64,000 nucleotides of DNA from UBA10365 sp041441915 (GCA_041441915.1 JASDRS010000010.1:138782-202781), one strand, 5' to 3'; positions 17,604 to 27,472 are shown, counted from the first letter of the stretch. Notes: generated by a model from the sequence alone, not told the origin. Numbers and translations are program-made.

Positions 17604-18932
17604 ATGACGTCGACCACACCACCCCAAATTACACATCGGCGTATTTTGCGGATTGCGCTGCCCCTCGTCATTTCCAACACTACCATTCCCATTTTGGGTG
17701 CGGTTGATACGGCTGTGGTGGGGCAACTTGGCGATGCAGTCACGATAGGGGCGGTTGGTATCGGCGCTACAATTTTGACCGCCATTTATTGGATGTTTGG
17801 CTTTTTGCGGATGGGTACAACAGGGTTTGTTGCGCAGGCCTTTGGGCGTGGCGATCAACGTGAAATGTCAGCATATTTGCTGCGAGTTTTGCTGATTGGA
17901 ATGGCCGCAGGCTTGGGTGTCATTTTACTGCATGGCCCCCTGTTTGCCCTAGCTTTCATGGTTTCACCTGCGTCTGGTCAGGTCGAGCGGATGGCACAAG
18001 ACTATATGAGTATCCGCGTATACAGCGCCCCCGCTATTATAGCGCTTTATGGGGTGACTGGCTGGCTGGTTGGGCAAGAACGCACCCGCGCCGTTTTAAT
18101 TTTGCAGGTTTGGATGAATGGGCTGAATGTGCTATTGGATATTTGGTTTGTACTGGGCTTGGGCCTTGGCGCCGAAGGCGTGGCTTGGGCCACATTTATT
18201 GCCGAATGGTCGGGGCTGGGCTTGGGCCTTTGGCTGTGCCGTTGTGGCATTTGGCCAAGACTGGGGCACGATTGGCTGCAGGTGTTAAACTCTGCGCGCT
18301 TAAAGCCTATGTTCACGGTTAACCGCGATATTTTGTTGCGTTCATTAATGCTGGAGGTGATCTTTGTCTCATTCATGCTGTGGGGAGCGGATTTTGGCGA
18401 TGTAACATTGGCGGCCAATCATGTTTTGCTACAGTTTTTACATATTACGGCCTATGGACTTGATGGATTTGCCTTTTCTGCAGAAACGCTAGTGGGCCAA
18501 GCTATCGGGCGGCAAGACCGTGCTTTGCTGCGCCGCACGTGCTGGCTTTCAATTTTGTGGGGGCTCGGGTTTTGTATGGCCTTCGCCCTAGCATTTTTAT
18601 TTTTTGGGCCACAGATTGTAATAATGATGGCGAAATCGCCCGAAGTACAGAACGCTGCTGGGGGCTATTTGATTTTCATTGTTGTTGTACCCTTGCTGGG
18701 CCTTGTCCCTTGGATGCTTGATGGAATTTTCATTGGGGCCACAAGGTCTAAAGATATGCGTGATATGATGGCAGTCAGCTTGGCAATTTACGCTATTTCA
18801 GCCTATATTCTGGTGGGCCAATTTGGCAATAATGGTCTTTGGGCCGCACTTTTGATTTCATTCATCGCACGGGGCGTTACGCTGGGCCTTCGCTATAAGC
18901 GGCTTGAGCAAGAGTTGACCCTGCCCCTTTGA
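17604..18932 (+). CDS. MATE-family multidrug/toxin efflux transporter (DinF-like)
   Basis: 442 residues, about twelve membrane segments, typical MATE length. The start TPPQITHRRILRIALPLVIS and VDTAVVGQLGDAVTIGAVGI match the first helices of the DinF branch of the family, and the second half repeats the pattern (LAANHVLLQFLHITAYGLDG, FSAETLVGQAIG). It would export cationic compounds in exchange for Na+ or H+. It follows the YqaA gene closely. Drug specificity cannot be read from the sequence. Confidence 0.9.
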   Translation: MTSTTPPQITHRRILRIALPLVISNTTIPILGAVDTAVVGQLGDAVTIGAVGIGATILTAIYWMFGFLRMGTTGFVAQAFGRGDQREMSAYLLRVLLIGMAAGLGVILLHGPLFALAFMVSPASGQVERMAQDYMSIRVYSAPAIIALYGVTGWLVGQERTRAVLILQVWMNGLNVLLDIWFVLGLGLGAEGVAWATFIAEWSGLGLGLWLCRCGIWPRLGHDWLQVLNSARLKPMFTVNRDILLRSLMLEVIFVSFMLWGADFGDVTLAANHVLLQFLHITAYGLDGFAFSAETLVGQAIGRQDRALLRRTCWLSILWGLGFCMAFALAFLFFGPQIVIMMAKSPEVQNAAGGYLIFIVVVPLLGLVPWMLDGIFIGATRSKDMRDMMAVSLAIYAISAYILVGQFGNNGLWAALLISFIARGVTLGLRYKRLEQELTLPL

Positions 18933-19028
18933 TATGAATGCTTGACGGTCAGGGCTTAGGTTTTGCCATTGGCAAAGTGCTCTGGGAGTGGCAAAAGGCA
19001 CGAAGCACTTTGGCAGAAAGATATACTG

Positions 19029-20405
19029 ATGGCAAAATATGTTGGCACTGCTGATTTAATTGAAGCCCTTGCCTTTTTGGACCAGTATCCGCTGGTTGAG
19101 GGCATCGACGTGGTGTTGACCGATAGCCACGGCATTGGTCGTGGTAAGACTATTCGTCGGCATGAGTTAGAGGCGCTTTATAAGACAGGCCGCGGTATGC
19201 CTGCGTCTCTGTTCGCCCAGGATATCGCGGGTGATGATGTCGAGGAGACTGGCCTTGTACTCAAAGATGGGGGTGGAGACTCGCGCTGTTGGCCGCTTTT
19301 TGGGACCTTGGGCTATATTCCTGCTACTGGGCGCGGCCACGTATTGGTCAGTATGTGGGACCCTGATGGTCAACCCAATGCTGCAGAACCGCGCCATGCT
19401 TTGGTGCGTCAGGTAGAAAAAGCAATTGCCATGGGGTTTACCCCAATGGGGGCGCTTGAAATTGAATTTTATCTGGTGGACCAAGCAAATGGCAGTCGTG
19501 GTCGTAAACAGCCCGCCCGCTATGCGCTGACCAAAAGGCATCAATTGCACACAGGTACGATGTCAGTAGATGACCTTGACGAAATGGCACCATTTTTTGA
19601 TGCTGTTTATGCGGGCGCAAAAACACTAGGCATACCGCTCGAAACAGTCATATCCGAATATGCGGCTGGCCAATATGAGTTCACACTTCGCTACCGAGAT
19701 CTGTTGCGAGCGGCCGATGATGTAATTTTGGCCAAGCGTCTTATTCGCGCCACTGCGCGGCGATTTGAGATGGAAGCTTGTTTCATGGCCAAGCCCTTTG
19801 GCCAGACCGCAGGCTCGGGAATGCATTTGCATCTTTCGCTCAATGATAAAGATGGCTCGAATTTGTTCGAGGACGGGCCCGCTGGGGAATTGTCTGACTT
19901 GATGCGCCACGCCATTGGCGGCATTCGCCACACCATGGGCGAGACGATGCTAGTGCTGGCGCCTTTTTTGAACTCTTGGCGGCGGTTTTCTTCGGCGGTT
20001 TATTCGCCTGCTAATGATACATGGGGCTTTGAAAACCGCACTGTGGCCTTGCGCGTGCTGTCTGGGTCCGCGACATCGCGCCATTTTGAACATCGGGTGG
20101 CTGGGGTGGACGCAAATCCGTATTTGGTTGCTGCTGTTACCTTGGCAGGCGCTTTGGCTGGTATTTCCGATAAAACCGATCCTGGACCCGCGGTCGAGGG
20201 CAGTACCTATGACGCAAGCCGCGTCACGCATCTGCCACGCAGCTGGCTTGATGCGATTGACCTTTGCGCGGGCTCGGACTTCATGCGTGTGGTTTTGGGG
20301 GATGTGTTGCACCAGGGCTTTGTTGCTGTGAAGCGCGCAGAATTCATTAAATTGGCACATGAAGTTACTGACGCCGAATGGGATCTGTACGGTTTTATTG
20401 TTTAG
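19029..20405 (+). CDS. Glutamine synthetase-like amide-forming ligase (PuuA/GlnA-family paralogue)
   Basis: 458 residues of glutamine synthetase fold, not the housekeeping type: it lacks the adenylylation region and resembles gamma-glutamyl-amine ligases. Seen: VLTDSHGIGRGKTIRRHELE, ALEIEFYL, ISEYAAGQYEFTLRYRD, MAKPFGQTAGSGMHLHLSLN and ENRTVALRVLSG, which cover the ATP, metal and glutamate sites. ATG 19029 gives the usual N-terminus; an upstream in-frame start has no support. The amine partner is unknown (putrescine or another polyamine is plausible). No gamma-glutamyl-putrescine oxidase is adjacent, which weakens a PuuA label. Confidence 0.8.
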   Translation: MAKYVGTADLIEALAFLDQYPLVEGIDVVLTDSHGIGRGKTIRRHELEALYKTGRGMPASLFAQDIAGDDVEETGLVLKDGGGDSRCWPLFGTLGYIPATGRGHVLVSMWDPDGQPNAAEPRHALVRQVEKAIAMGFTPMGALEIEFYLVDQANGSRGRKQPARYALTKRHQLHTGTMSVDDLDEMAPFFDAVYAGAKTLGIPLETVISEYAAGQYEFTLRYRDLLRAADDVILAKRLIRATARRFEMEACFMAKPFGQTAGSGMHLHLSLNDKDGSNLFEDGPAGELSDLMRHAIGGIRHTMGETMLVLAPFLNSWRRFSSAVYSPANDTWGFENRTVALRVLSGSATSRHFEHRVAGVDANPYLVAAVTLAGALAGISDKTDPGPAVEGSTYDASRVTHLPRSWLDAIDLCAGSDFMRVVLGDVLHQGFVAVKRAEFIKLAHEVTDAEWDLYGFIV

Positions 20406-20558
20406 CGGCGCCTATACTTTGTCCCTATGTGGTGTTTATTTAACAGATTAGCGCAAATGATGGTATTTAGAACTTTGACTATACTCTTCGTGGCAAGCGA
20501 TAGGCCATACATAAATTGTAAAAGAATGCCCTTGGCCTATCATAATGAAAATGGGTAA

Positions 20559-20777
20559 TATTTTTTAGACTGTCGCACAAACCTTTCAGGTGGCCTGGAA
20601 GCCCTGTATAAACTTTCTAATAAAAAGTGGCTGATTCTTGGCGTCTTAAACCAGTTCTCTAGTGACCCTGTGATTAACGAAATTTTAAAATCAGCCCTTG
20701 AAAGTAAAAACGCTCTGGAGTTTTTGCTACAAAAAATACAAGAGCAAGATATAGCTATGGAGCTAAGTGCTGGCTGA
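20559..20777 (+). pseudogene. Unrecognised coding-like fragment without start codon
   Basis: Seventy-two sense codons are open between a TAA at 20556 and a TGA at 20775, with coding-like composition (GGLEALYKLSNKKWLILGVL, FSSDPVINEILKSALES, EFLLQKIQEQDIAMELSAG) but no ATG/GTG/TTG near its beginning. It overlaps the 3' end of the convergent DMT exporter gene by 23 bases. I do not recognise the family; it looks like the surviving C-terminal end of a lost gene. The rest of the 20406-20755 gap shows nothing. Confidence 0.3.
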
Positions 20778-21699
20778 CAGGGTTGGTCTTAGTTGGACTG
20801 TTGCCCGCCCGTAGATATAGTGCAAGCGTGACTAAGACAAGTGCGCCGCCTGCCATCATAAAGGCCGTGGGCCTTTCTCCTAAAAATACCCACACCCATA
20901 TTGACCCAAGTACAGTTTCCAAAAGCATTATCAAACTGACATTTGACGCCGTTGTATGGCGCGACGACCAAGTCAGTAAAAACAGCGAACAGGGCAAAAT
21001 TATCGCTCCCGTGAAGATGATGATCGCCACAGATTCTAAGTCAGAAAAAGGTGATGTATTGGCTAAATAAAGCCCCAATAATCCTGCTAAGAGTGACCCG
21101 AGCCCCATTCCTAAGGGAAATGGAAGTTTTTTATTCTTGCGCACAATTACAAAATTGGCCGCAAGACTTATGGCCACACTTAGGCCGCAAAGCGCACCAA
21201 AGAGAGTGTCCTTGTTAAACGCCAGCTGTCCTTCGCTTTGATCGGTAATGGCTAGCCCAAGGCCAGCCATCACAAAACAAATGGTCATACAGGTGCGCCG
21301 GCTGATTTTTTCTTTTAGGAAAAGGGCGCTTAAAAGCGCGGCCATCAGTGGTACCGTCGCCACACCCAATAGCACTGACGTCACAGGCGCATGTGCTATA
21401 CCAATTGAAAACCCGGTGCTGTTTGCTACTTGAAATCCAACCAACACCCAAAATTTTTTACTCTTAAGCGCGTCCAAAACTTGTGCCAGACTTGGCCGCG
21501 CAACAAATGCCCACGTGGCTAAATAAACGGCTCCGCTGAAAAGCCCGCGCCAAAACAGCATATGGGGTCCGCTCAGTTCGGAAAGGCGCATAAACAGCGC
21601 ATCAGGTGCTAAGATGAAAGCACCTAAAAGAGCCAAAAGAATCCCATTTTCTCTTAGCGCTGGCTTTGATATTTCCATCATGATGTCCGATTGACCCAT
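20755..21699 (-). CDS. EamA-family (DMT superfamily) exporter
   Basis: 314 residues, ten predicted membrane helices in two EamA repeats (NGILLALLGAFILAPDALFM; CGLSVAISLAANFVIV; final VLVTLALYL). These proteins export metabolites such as amino acids or their derivatives at the inner membrane; substrate unknown. Several start codons are possible: ATG 21699, or the ATG pair at 21681/21678; the TTG further upstream is unlikely. SQR lies 38 bases downstream of the open frame's stop side on the same strand but upstream in transcription, so these may form one transcript. Confidence 0.82.
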   Translation of the reverse strand: MGQSDIMMEISKPALRENGILLALLGAFILAPDALFMRLSELSGPHMLFWRGLFSGAVYLATWAFVARPSLAQVLDALKSKKFWVLVGFQVANSTGFSIGIAHAPVTSVLLGVATVPLMAALLSALFLKEKISRRTCMTICFVMAGLGLAITDQSEGQLAFNKDTLFGALCGLSVAISLAANFVIVRKNKKLPFPLGMGLGSLLAGLLGLYLANTSPFSDLESVAIIIFTGAIILPCSLFLLTWSSRHTTASNVSLIMLLETVLGSIWVWVFLGERPTAFMMAGGALVLVTLALYLRAGNSPTKTNPVSQHLAP

Positions 21700-21754
21700 C
21701 CCACAGGTTAAGCACAAATAAAAGGGGCCTGCTCTTACGTCAATCCTTTGGGTG

Positions 21755-23029
21755 CTATATTTTTTTCGGTTTTACTAGCCATTCTTTGCCGCGCAACATG
21801 ACATTCCAATAGATCCATGGCAGCAGCTTCGCTTTTAAAAACCAAGCGATTGCTGCAGGTTTGGTCCCGTCATTTAGCCAGGCGGGGAAACTTGGCAGCA
21901 ATTTTCCTTCATAGCCAAATTCGGCCAAAATGACTTTGCCGCGCTCGACTGTCAGTGGGCAAGAGCCATACCCGTCATAATGTGCGTTCACCCCTTGGCT
22001 TTTAATGTCGGAGGCAATGTTCGCGGCGACAATGGGCGCTTGTTTGCGCACCGCGGCGGCAGTTTTGGCGTTGGGGGCATTCATCACATCTCCTAAAGAC
22101 CAGATGTTGTCATAGGTCTTGTGGCGCAAGCTGGCTTGGTCAACATCAACCCATCCCGCGGTGTCGGCGAGCACTGATTGTTTGATAAAATCGGGCGCAG
22201 ATTGGGGAGGCGTGACGTGTATTATGTCAAATTCAACTTCAATTGTTTGCTTTTCACTGTCTGGTTTGGCTACGGTAAACCAAGCTTTTTTAGCTACGCC
22301 GTCAACGGCAATTAAATTATGAAAAAAGTTTAGATGGGTGTTGTATTTTTCAATATAGGACATGAGGGCGGGCACATATTCCTTAACCCCAAATAAAGTG
22401 CCGCCAGCATTCATAAAATTTAGATTGATTGACTTAAGCACGTTGCTACGAAGCCAGTGGTCGGCCGAAAGATACATAGCCTTTTGCGGCGCGCCGGCGC
22501 ATTTTATGGGCATCGGTGGCTGGGTAAAGATGGCACATCCTTCTTTTAGGCCTTTGACCAGCTCCCATGTATAGGGTGCCAAATCAAAGCGGTAGTTCGA
22601 CGTGACGCCGTTTTTCCCCAATGTGTCGCTCAATCCTTCGACCTGGTTCCAGTTCAATTTTAAACCTGGGCAGACAACCAAGCGTACATAGCCAATGGCG
22701 CGGCCACCTTCTAATGCGACCGCGTTGTTGTCAGGATCAAAGGCTGCGACGGCCGCTTTGATCCATTTGACCTCGTGTGGGATGAGCGATGACATGGTCC
22801 GCGCCGTCGATTGGGCGGTAAAGATACCCCCGCCAACCATTGTCCAGCCGGGTTGGTAATAATGAACCTCGGCGGGTTCCAGAATAGCGATATTCAGGTT
22901 TGATTGGCGCGACAAAAGACTTGCAGCCGTAGAGATTCCCGCGGCGCCGCCACCCACAATGACAACATCATATGTGATATCAACAGGGGAATTTGGGTGA
23001 CTAGCGATGTTTTTATTTCTGGTGCTCAT
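21755..23029 (-). CDS. Sulfide:quinone oxidoreductase, eukaryotic SQOR-like (type II)
   Basis: 424 residues. FAD-binding begins with DVVIVGGGAAGISTAASLL at residue 21. Two cysteines match the redox pair of human SQOR: Cys177 in PMPIKCAGAPQKAMYLS and the later Cys in YDGYGSCPLTVERGKV. The protein oxidises sulfide to a persulfide and reduces membrane quinone; the C-terminal helices (FPAWLNDGTKPAAIAWF, LLPWIYWNVMLRG) would anchor it to the inner membrane. No persulfide dioxygenase or rhodanese is adjacent. The upstream taurine uptake operon could feed sulfur into the same network, but that link is only contextual. Confidence 0.88.
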   Translation of the reverse strand: MSTRNKNIASHPNSPVDITYDVVIVGGGAAGISTAASLLSRQSNLNIAILEPAEVHYYQPGWTMVGGGIFTAQSTARTMSSLIPHEVKWIKAAVAAFDPDNNAVALEGGRAIGYVRLVVCPGLKLNWNQVEGLSDTLGKNGVTSNYRFDLAPYTWELVKGLKEGCAIFTQPPMPIKCAGAPQKAMYLSADHWLRSNVLKSINLNFMNAGGTLFGVKEYVPALMSYIEKYNTHLNFFHNLIAVDGVAKKAWFTVAKPDSEKQTIEVEFDIIHVTPPQSAPDFIKQSVLADTAGWVDVDQASLRHKTYDNIWSLGDVMNAPNAKTAAAVRKQAPIVAANIASDIKSQGVNAHYDGYGSCPLTVERGKVILAEFGYEGKLLPSFPAWLNDGTKPAAIAWFLKAKLLPWIYWNVMLRGKEWLVKPKKI

Positions 23030-23618
23030 CGGGTTCTCCTATATCAAATTCGCTGGTTCTTTAAATTATTTGGTCTATCTGGGACTGCAATGGGGCGATA
23101 CGTGTTGAAAAATCTCCTTGTTCGCTGAAGATACCTTGTAGCTTTAGGTTAATAATTGCCACCAGAAATTCTTGGGATAATTCTTAGATTTTTAGGCCAA
23201 TTTGCAAATATCAATCATAGGGCATGATGTATATATCGTGGTCGAAATATTGCATCAGTACAAGCGACCTATGCATTTTGGTTGCCTCACTGCAAAACGG
23301 ATACTTGCGCCAGGTGTCATTAAGAGTTGGCACATGATCAAAATTAGTTTGATTTGTGGGAACTTGGTTATCCAGTACTTTAGTTCTGAGTGCTTTGGCA
23401 TTTTTCATTCGGATAGCTTTTTTTGCAATAAAAACTGGGGTCTTAGCCATCCGCGTAAATTTTACGCAGGCTTACAGAAAGTTGGCACGCAATTGAGTGC
23501 TGGCCTTCTTTGTTGCTCAAGGCCATCCAAAGTTAGAACTTCAAAAAATTTTATAATTGTAACAAAATCTATTTTGGTTCTTAATCATCTTCAGATCAAC
23601 AAACCAGGGGGATTAACA
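23030..23618. promoter_or_regulatory. Divergent region between SQR and tauA
   Basis: About 590 bases without a convincing gene. The tauA frame is open far upstream (to 23202), but that part lacks a ribosome binding site, is AT-rich and does not look coding; the signal peptide starts at 23619. The promoters of SQR and tauABC must be here. No regulator gene (TauR type) is present. Confidence 0.5.
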
Positions 23619-24587
23619 ATGAGAAAACTATCAATTACACTTGGAGGCTTTACGCTGGCTTCAGCCTTGGCCAGTGGCTCGGCGCTTTTTGCGGCAGATA
23701 CTGTCAATGCGGCGTTTTTTTTGGAATGGGCAACGCCAAACCAAATCACCAAAGTTGACAAGACCTATGATGCAGCAATGGGCGTGGATGTGAACTGGGT
23801 TGATTTTTCAACCGGTGTGGCCATGACCGAAGCGATGCTGTCGGGCGATATAGACATTTCCTATTCGCAGGGTTTGGCCCCATTTGTGACTGCTATTCAA
23901 CAAGGCGCGCCCATCAAGATGGTGGGTATTGCTGTCGTCTATGAAGCTAACGACTGCTTTGTACGCAATGGTTTGGGTATCACCTCGGCCAATGCGTCTG
24001 AACTTGAAGGCAAAACGGTCGCAGTTCCTTTAAACACAATGGCAGATTTTGCCTATAAAAGCTATATGAATTACTTGGAAGTTGATATGTCTAAAATGAC
24101 AATCGTTGATCAGGCGCCAGCTGATGGGGCTAAATCATTGGCTGACGGCGCAGTTGATATGGCGTGTATTTTTGGCGGTGCATCGGCCAAAGCGGCAGGT
24201 GAAGTGGGCTCGCCTATCATGTCTAAAAATGAAAAAATTAACGCAGGTATTGGGTCGTTTGATGTGATCTCCGTCACTGAAAAGTTTGCCACAGAGCATC
24301 CAGATTTGCTGCGCACATTCCTGCAAGTGACTGAAGAAGCCAACCTTGCTTGGACTGGTTCTGACGCACAAGTCACCAAGGTTTCTGCTGACGCTGGTAT
24401 GGATTTCGAGACCACAAAGGCGCAAATGGCTGACTTTATTTTCCCATCGGCACAAGAGCAAATCGACACGTTCTTCAATAAAAATGGGATTGCAGCCCAA
24501 GCTGCGGCGTCACTAGGAATGCTTTATTCTGACGACTCAGATGGGGCGATGATTGCTAAAACGCTCGATGGTTCATATCTGAAATAG
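23619..24587 (+). CDS. tauA: Taurine ABC transporter, periplasmic substrate-binding protein
   Basis: 322 residues. A signal peptide (LSITLGGFTLASALASGSAL, cleavage near AAD) is followed by a NitT/TauT-type binding fold: VNAAFFLEWATPNQI, VDWFSTG-like VNWVDFSTGVAMTEAMLSG, DISYSQGLAPFVTAIQQGAP. ATG 23619 with CCAGGGGG upstream begins the signal peptide. TauA delivers taurine or related alkanesulfonates to TauBC. A strong terminator-like hairpin directly after the stop, before tauB, would give more TauA than TauBC, as is common for binding proteins. Another sulfonate as ligand is possible. Confidence 0.87.
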   Translation: MRKLSITLGGFTLASALASGSALFAADTVNAAFFLEWATPNQITKVDKTYDAAMGVDVNWVDFSTGVAMTEAMLSGDIDISYSQGLAPFVTAIQQGAPIKMVGIAVVYEANDCFVRNGLGITSANASELEGKTVAVPLNTMADFAYKSYMNYLEVDMSKMTIVDQAPADGAKSLADGAVDMACIFGGASAKAAGEVGSPIMSKNEKINAGIGSFDVISVTEKFATEHPDLLRTFLQVTEEANLAWTGSDAQVTKVSADAGMDFETTKAQMADFIFPSAQEQIDTFFNKNGIAAQAAASLGMLYSDDSDGAMIAKTLDGSYLK

Positions 24588-24600
24588 TACCTTAAAATAA

Positions 24601-24635
24601 ATCAAAAGGCGGCCTTTTGGAGGCCGCCTTTTGAT
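24601..24635 (+). terminator. Strong hairpin between tauA and tauB
   Basis: Arms 24601-24614 (ATCAAAAGGCGGCC) and 24622-24635 are perfectly complementary over 14 bases with a 7-base loop and a T-rich right flank. It is either a partial intrinsic terminator or an RNA-stabilising stem inside the tau operon. Confidence 0.85.
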
Positions 24636-24753
24636 TTCGATGCGTTGAAATTTCTTAGCTTTATAAGCCAGTACTTTTTGGATTTGTATCCGCGCCGTAG
24701 TCTGATGTTAATTGATCCGTGCAAATGAGTTGAATGAGAGATGAGCTTAACTG

Positions 24754-25551
24754 ATGGCAGATCTTACCTGTAAAGACCTATCTATGACTTATAGCAACCC
24801 GCAAACTGGGGTAGGGGTCGAAGCGTTAAAGGATATCAACTTTACACTTAAAGAGGGCGAACTGCTTTCGGTGCTTGGCCCTTCAGGCTGTGGCAAGACA
24901 ACTTTACTAAATATGGTTGCGGGCTTTTTGAATCCAACAGCGGGGGCGCTGTCTTTAGGCGGTCAAGTAATCCAGGGCCCTGGCGTAGAGCGTGGCATGG
25001 TCTTCCAGCAGGGCGCTTTGTTTGAATGGCTATCGGTCAAAAAGAACGTCGATTTTGGTCTACGTATGAAAAAAACCAAATATCTAGATGCCATTGCCCT
25101 TGTAGAAAAATGGCTCGATATTGTGGGACTGCAGGGCTTTGGCGACACGCCTACCTATCAGCTTTCTGGCGGCATGCAGCAGCGCGTAGCCTTGGCACGG
25201 TGCTTGGTAAATGACCCCGAAGTAATTTTGATGGACGAACCCTTGGGCGCGCTTGATGCATTAACGCGTGAAAAGATGCAGTCTTTGATACTTGAGCTTT
25301 GGAAAGAGACTGGCAAAACTATCATTATAATCACCCATTCGGTGGAAGAGGCTTTGTTGCTAGGCGAAAGGCTCTTTGTAATGGCACCCCGCCCAGGCCG
25401 AATTCACAAAGAATATCACTTGCCCTTTGCTGAAAGGGGATTAAGCGAGCCCCTCCGAGTTATTCGACAGGATAAAGACTTTACGGAGGTGCGGGAAGAG
25501 ATTTTGACCATGATTTGGAACATGGAAGAAGAGATTATGGGCCGTGTTTGA
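24754..25551 (+). CDS. tauB: Taurine ABC transporter ATP-binding protein
   Basis: 265 residues with all ABC ATPase elements: Walker A GPSGCGKTTLLNM (about residue 49), Q-loop VFQQGALFEW, signature YQLSGGMQQRVALARCL, Walker B VILMDEPLGALD and H-loop IIITHSVEEALLL. It energises the TauC permease. The SD is weak. The last 8 bases overlap the start of tauC, so the two are translationally coupled. NitT/TauT subfamily membership is clear; taurine is inferred from TauA. Confidence 0.9.
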   Translation: MADLTCKDLSMTYSNPQTGVGVEALKDINFTLKEGELLSVLGPSGCGKTTLLNMVAGFLNPTAGALSLGGQVIQGPGVERGMVFQQGALFEWLSVKKNVDFGLRMKKTKYLDAIALVEKWLDIVGLQGFGDTPTYQLSGGMQQRVALARCLVNDPEVILMDEPLGALDALTREKMQSLILELWKETGKTIIIITHSVEEALLLGERLFVMAPRPGRIHKEYHLPFAERGLSEPLRVIRQDKDFTEVREEILTMIWNMEEEIMGRV

Positions 25552-27472
25552 TTTTATCGCAGATAACAGGGCTATTATTGCCGCCGTTTTAATTTTTGCT
25601 TTGGTGTTGGCTTTTGCCATATCGATCGTGATTGGGCGCAAAAAACACAGCAAAAGTGGACAAGAGCAAGTTTTTGGTGACCCTGAGCGTACCAAAGGGG
25701 GCTGGTATTGGTCGCTTTGTGGTATATCGGCCTTGTTATTAATTTGGTTTTATTTTTCTTGGGGCGTGGCGCGGGCCTATTTTCCTGATTCTGCCAATGA
25801 ACTTTGTCAAGTGGCTAAGCTGGATGAAGCGCTGTCGCCAATTCGTGCGGTGTTGCCGATTGAGTCGCGCTCGTACCAATCCACGCAAATGGTTGCACGC
25901 AATCACAGGCAAATAGAAACCCTTCGTGAAAACATACCACTTGGTGCCTTTGGCTCTGATGAGCAGATATCTCTAGGCTATTTAATTGATGATGTGCAAT
26001 CTTTGCTAGCTTTGTCTTCGGACCCTATGCAGCAAAGCCCCGAAGCTGCCGCACAAATTGCACTTTTATCACAAGAACTGCGCGCCCTGGCACTTGATTT
26101 AATCCAGAGCCCTAAGGACATCAGAGTTACACAGGAAGCACTGAGTCAACCTAAATGGGGCATAAACTATATAGAAATTCCGCTTTTACCGCTGACAGCG
26201 CGCGGTATTTTGTTTGACATCGCGGCCCAAAAGGCGGCTCTTTTTGCTGCAGAGTTTGTCACACTTCGAAATATTCCTCCGGCCTATGCAACACGCGTGC
26301 CGTTGATCGCGCAAAAATTGGAACAGCTCACGGCCGCCACGGCCGCAGGGCAATTTTCGTCCACCCAAGTGGTGTTGCGCAATGATTACATTAAATCTTT
26401 AGACCGTATCTTTAACAGGCTAGATGACGGCAGGGTGTTTCCTGCGGGAACCTTTGCGCCACTTATGATTGCTATGGGAGAGCTTGCAAGCGCTCAGGCG
26501 CAGGCCAAAGGTAGCCTTAAAGTTATTGATGCGCTGTTTTTCCCTGGTTCTGGTGTGGTCAAGTCACGCACGCAATGTTCTGAGCAAGGTTCGGGCCGCT
26601 GGTTGCCCAAGCCCATGGATGTTGTGGTAACTTTTGCCGAACTTGCCAATCCTGACACTGACGCGGGCGGAGGCTTTAAGGGCACGCCTTTACTCTGGTG
26701 GAAGTGGTTGCCTGTGTCGAATTTTGTTGCCTTTGTACTTCCTGATAGTTTAGCCGATCTGTGGCCGGGTGACTATGCCAGACATGGTGTCGATGGCAAG
26801 GTACAAGAAAACTTCAAAGACCGTCTTTTGGCGCTGGCGCAGGGTAATATTTATTTGGGCGCAGTCCCGGCGCTGGATGGGCATTTGTGGGATTCTCTCT
26901 TCCGGGTCCTGGTGGCACTAGCCTTAGGCATTCTATGCGGGGTGCCAGTTGGAATTTATATGGGCGTTTCTCGGTTCATTAAAGGGGTTTTGGACCCTGT
27001 GGTGGAACTTTATCGCCCCGTGCCACCCTTGGCGTGGGCCCCGCTGATCTTGACTATTTTCGGTATTCAAGATGATGGAAAAATATTTTTGCTCTTTATG
27101 GTGGCCTTTGCGATCATGGTTATTTCTGCGCGCACTGGCGCTATAGGGACGCAATTGTCAAAAATACGGGCTTCTCATTCGTTGGGTGCAACTGACAGAC
27201 AAATTTTGATGCATGTGATCTTGCCAAATGCCTTGCCCGAGATTTTGACCGGTGTGCGCATTGCGATTGGAGTATGCTGGGGCACTTTGGTGGCAGCAGA
27301 AATGCTTGCAGGCACAACGGGCATTGGATTTATAGAAAATGTGGCGCGAACTGTGTCTGATTATGAGTTGATTTGGGTTACGATTCTGATCATGGGTATA
27401 TTGGGTTTGGCTTTTGACTTAATTATGCGCTGGGTGATTGAAAAAACCATCCCTTGGCGTGGCAAAGGATAG
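25544..27472 (+). CDS. tauC: Taurine ABC transporter permease with long N-terminal extension
   Basis: 642 residues, more than twice the E. coli TauC length. Two N-terminal membrane helices (IIAAVLIFALVLAFAISIVI; GGWYWSLCGISALLLIWFYF) flank a short loop; a long, probably periplasmic, helical region (about residues 80-430) precedes the permease core, where RVLVALALGILCGVPVGIYM, PVVELYRPVPPLAWAPLILT and the EAA-like loop SLGATDRQILMHVILPNALP are seen. Large TauC proteins of this type are known from Rhodobacteraceae. The long extra domain might dock TauA. Overlaps tauB by 8 bases. Confidence 0.88.
   Translation: MFDFIADNRAIIAAVLIFALVLAFAISIVIGRKKHSKSGQEQVFGDPERTKGGWYWSLCGISALLLIWFYFSWGVARAYFPDSANELCQVAKLDEALSPIRAVLPIESRSYQSTQMVARNHRQIETLRENIPLGAFGSDEQISLGYLIDDVQSLLALSSDPMQQSPEAAAQIALLSQELRALALDLIQSPKDIRVTQEALSQPKWGINYIEIPLLPLTARGILFDIAAQKAALFAAEFVTLRNIPPAYATRVPLIAQKLEQLTAATAAGQFSSTQVVLRNDYIKSLDRIFNRLDDGRVFPAGTFAPLMIAMGELASAQAQAKGSLKVIDALFFPGSGVVKSRTQCSEQGSGRWLPKPMDVVVTFAELANPDTDAGGGFKGTPLLWWKWLPVSNFVAFVLPDSLADLWPGDYARHGVDGKVQENFKDRLLALAQGNIYLGAVPALDGHLWDSLFRVLVALALGILCGVPVGIYMGVSRFIKGVLDPVVELYRPVPPLAWAPLILTIFGIQDDGKIFLLFMVAFAIMVISARTGAIGTQLSKIRASHSLGATDRQILMHVILPNALPEILTGVRIAIGVCWGTLVAAEMLAGTTGIGFIENVARTVSDYELIWVTILIMGILGLAFDLIMRWVIEKTIPWRGKG

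Noticed and set aside
23202..23618. N-terminal extension of TauA
   Set aside because: The frame is open but AT-rich, without ribosome binding site, and would bury the signal peptide.
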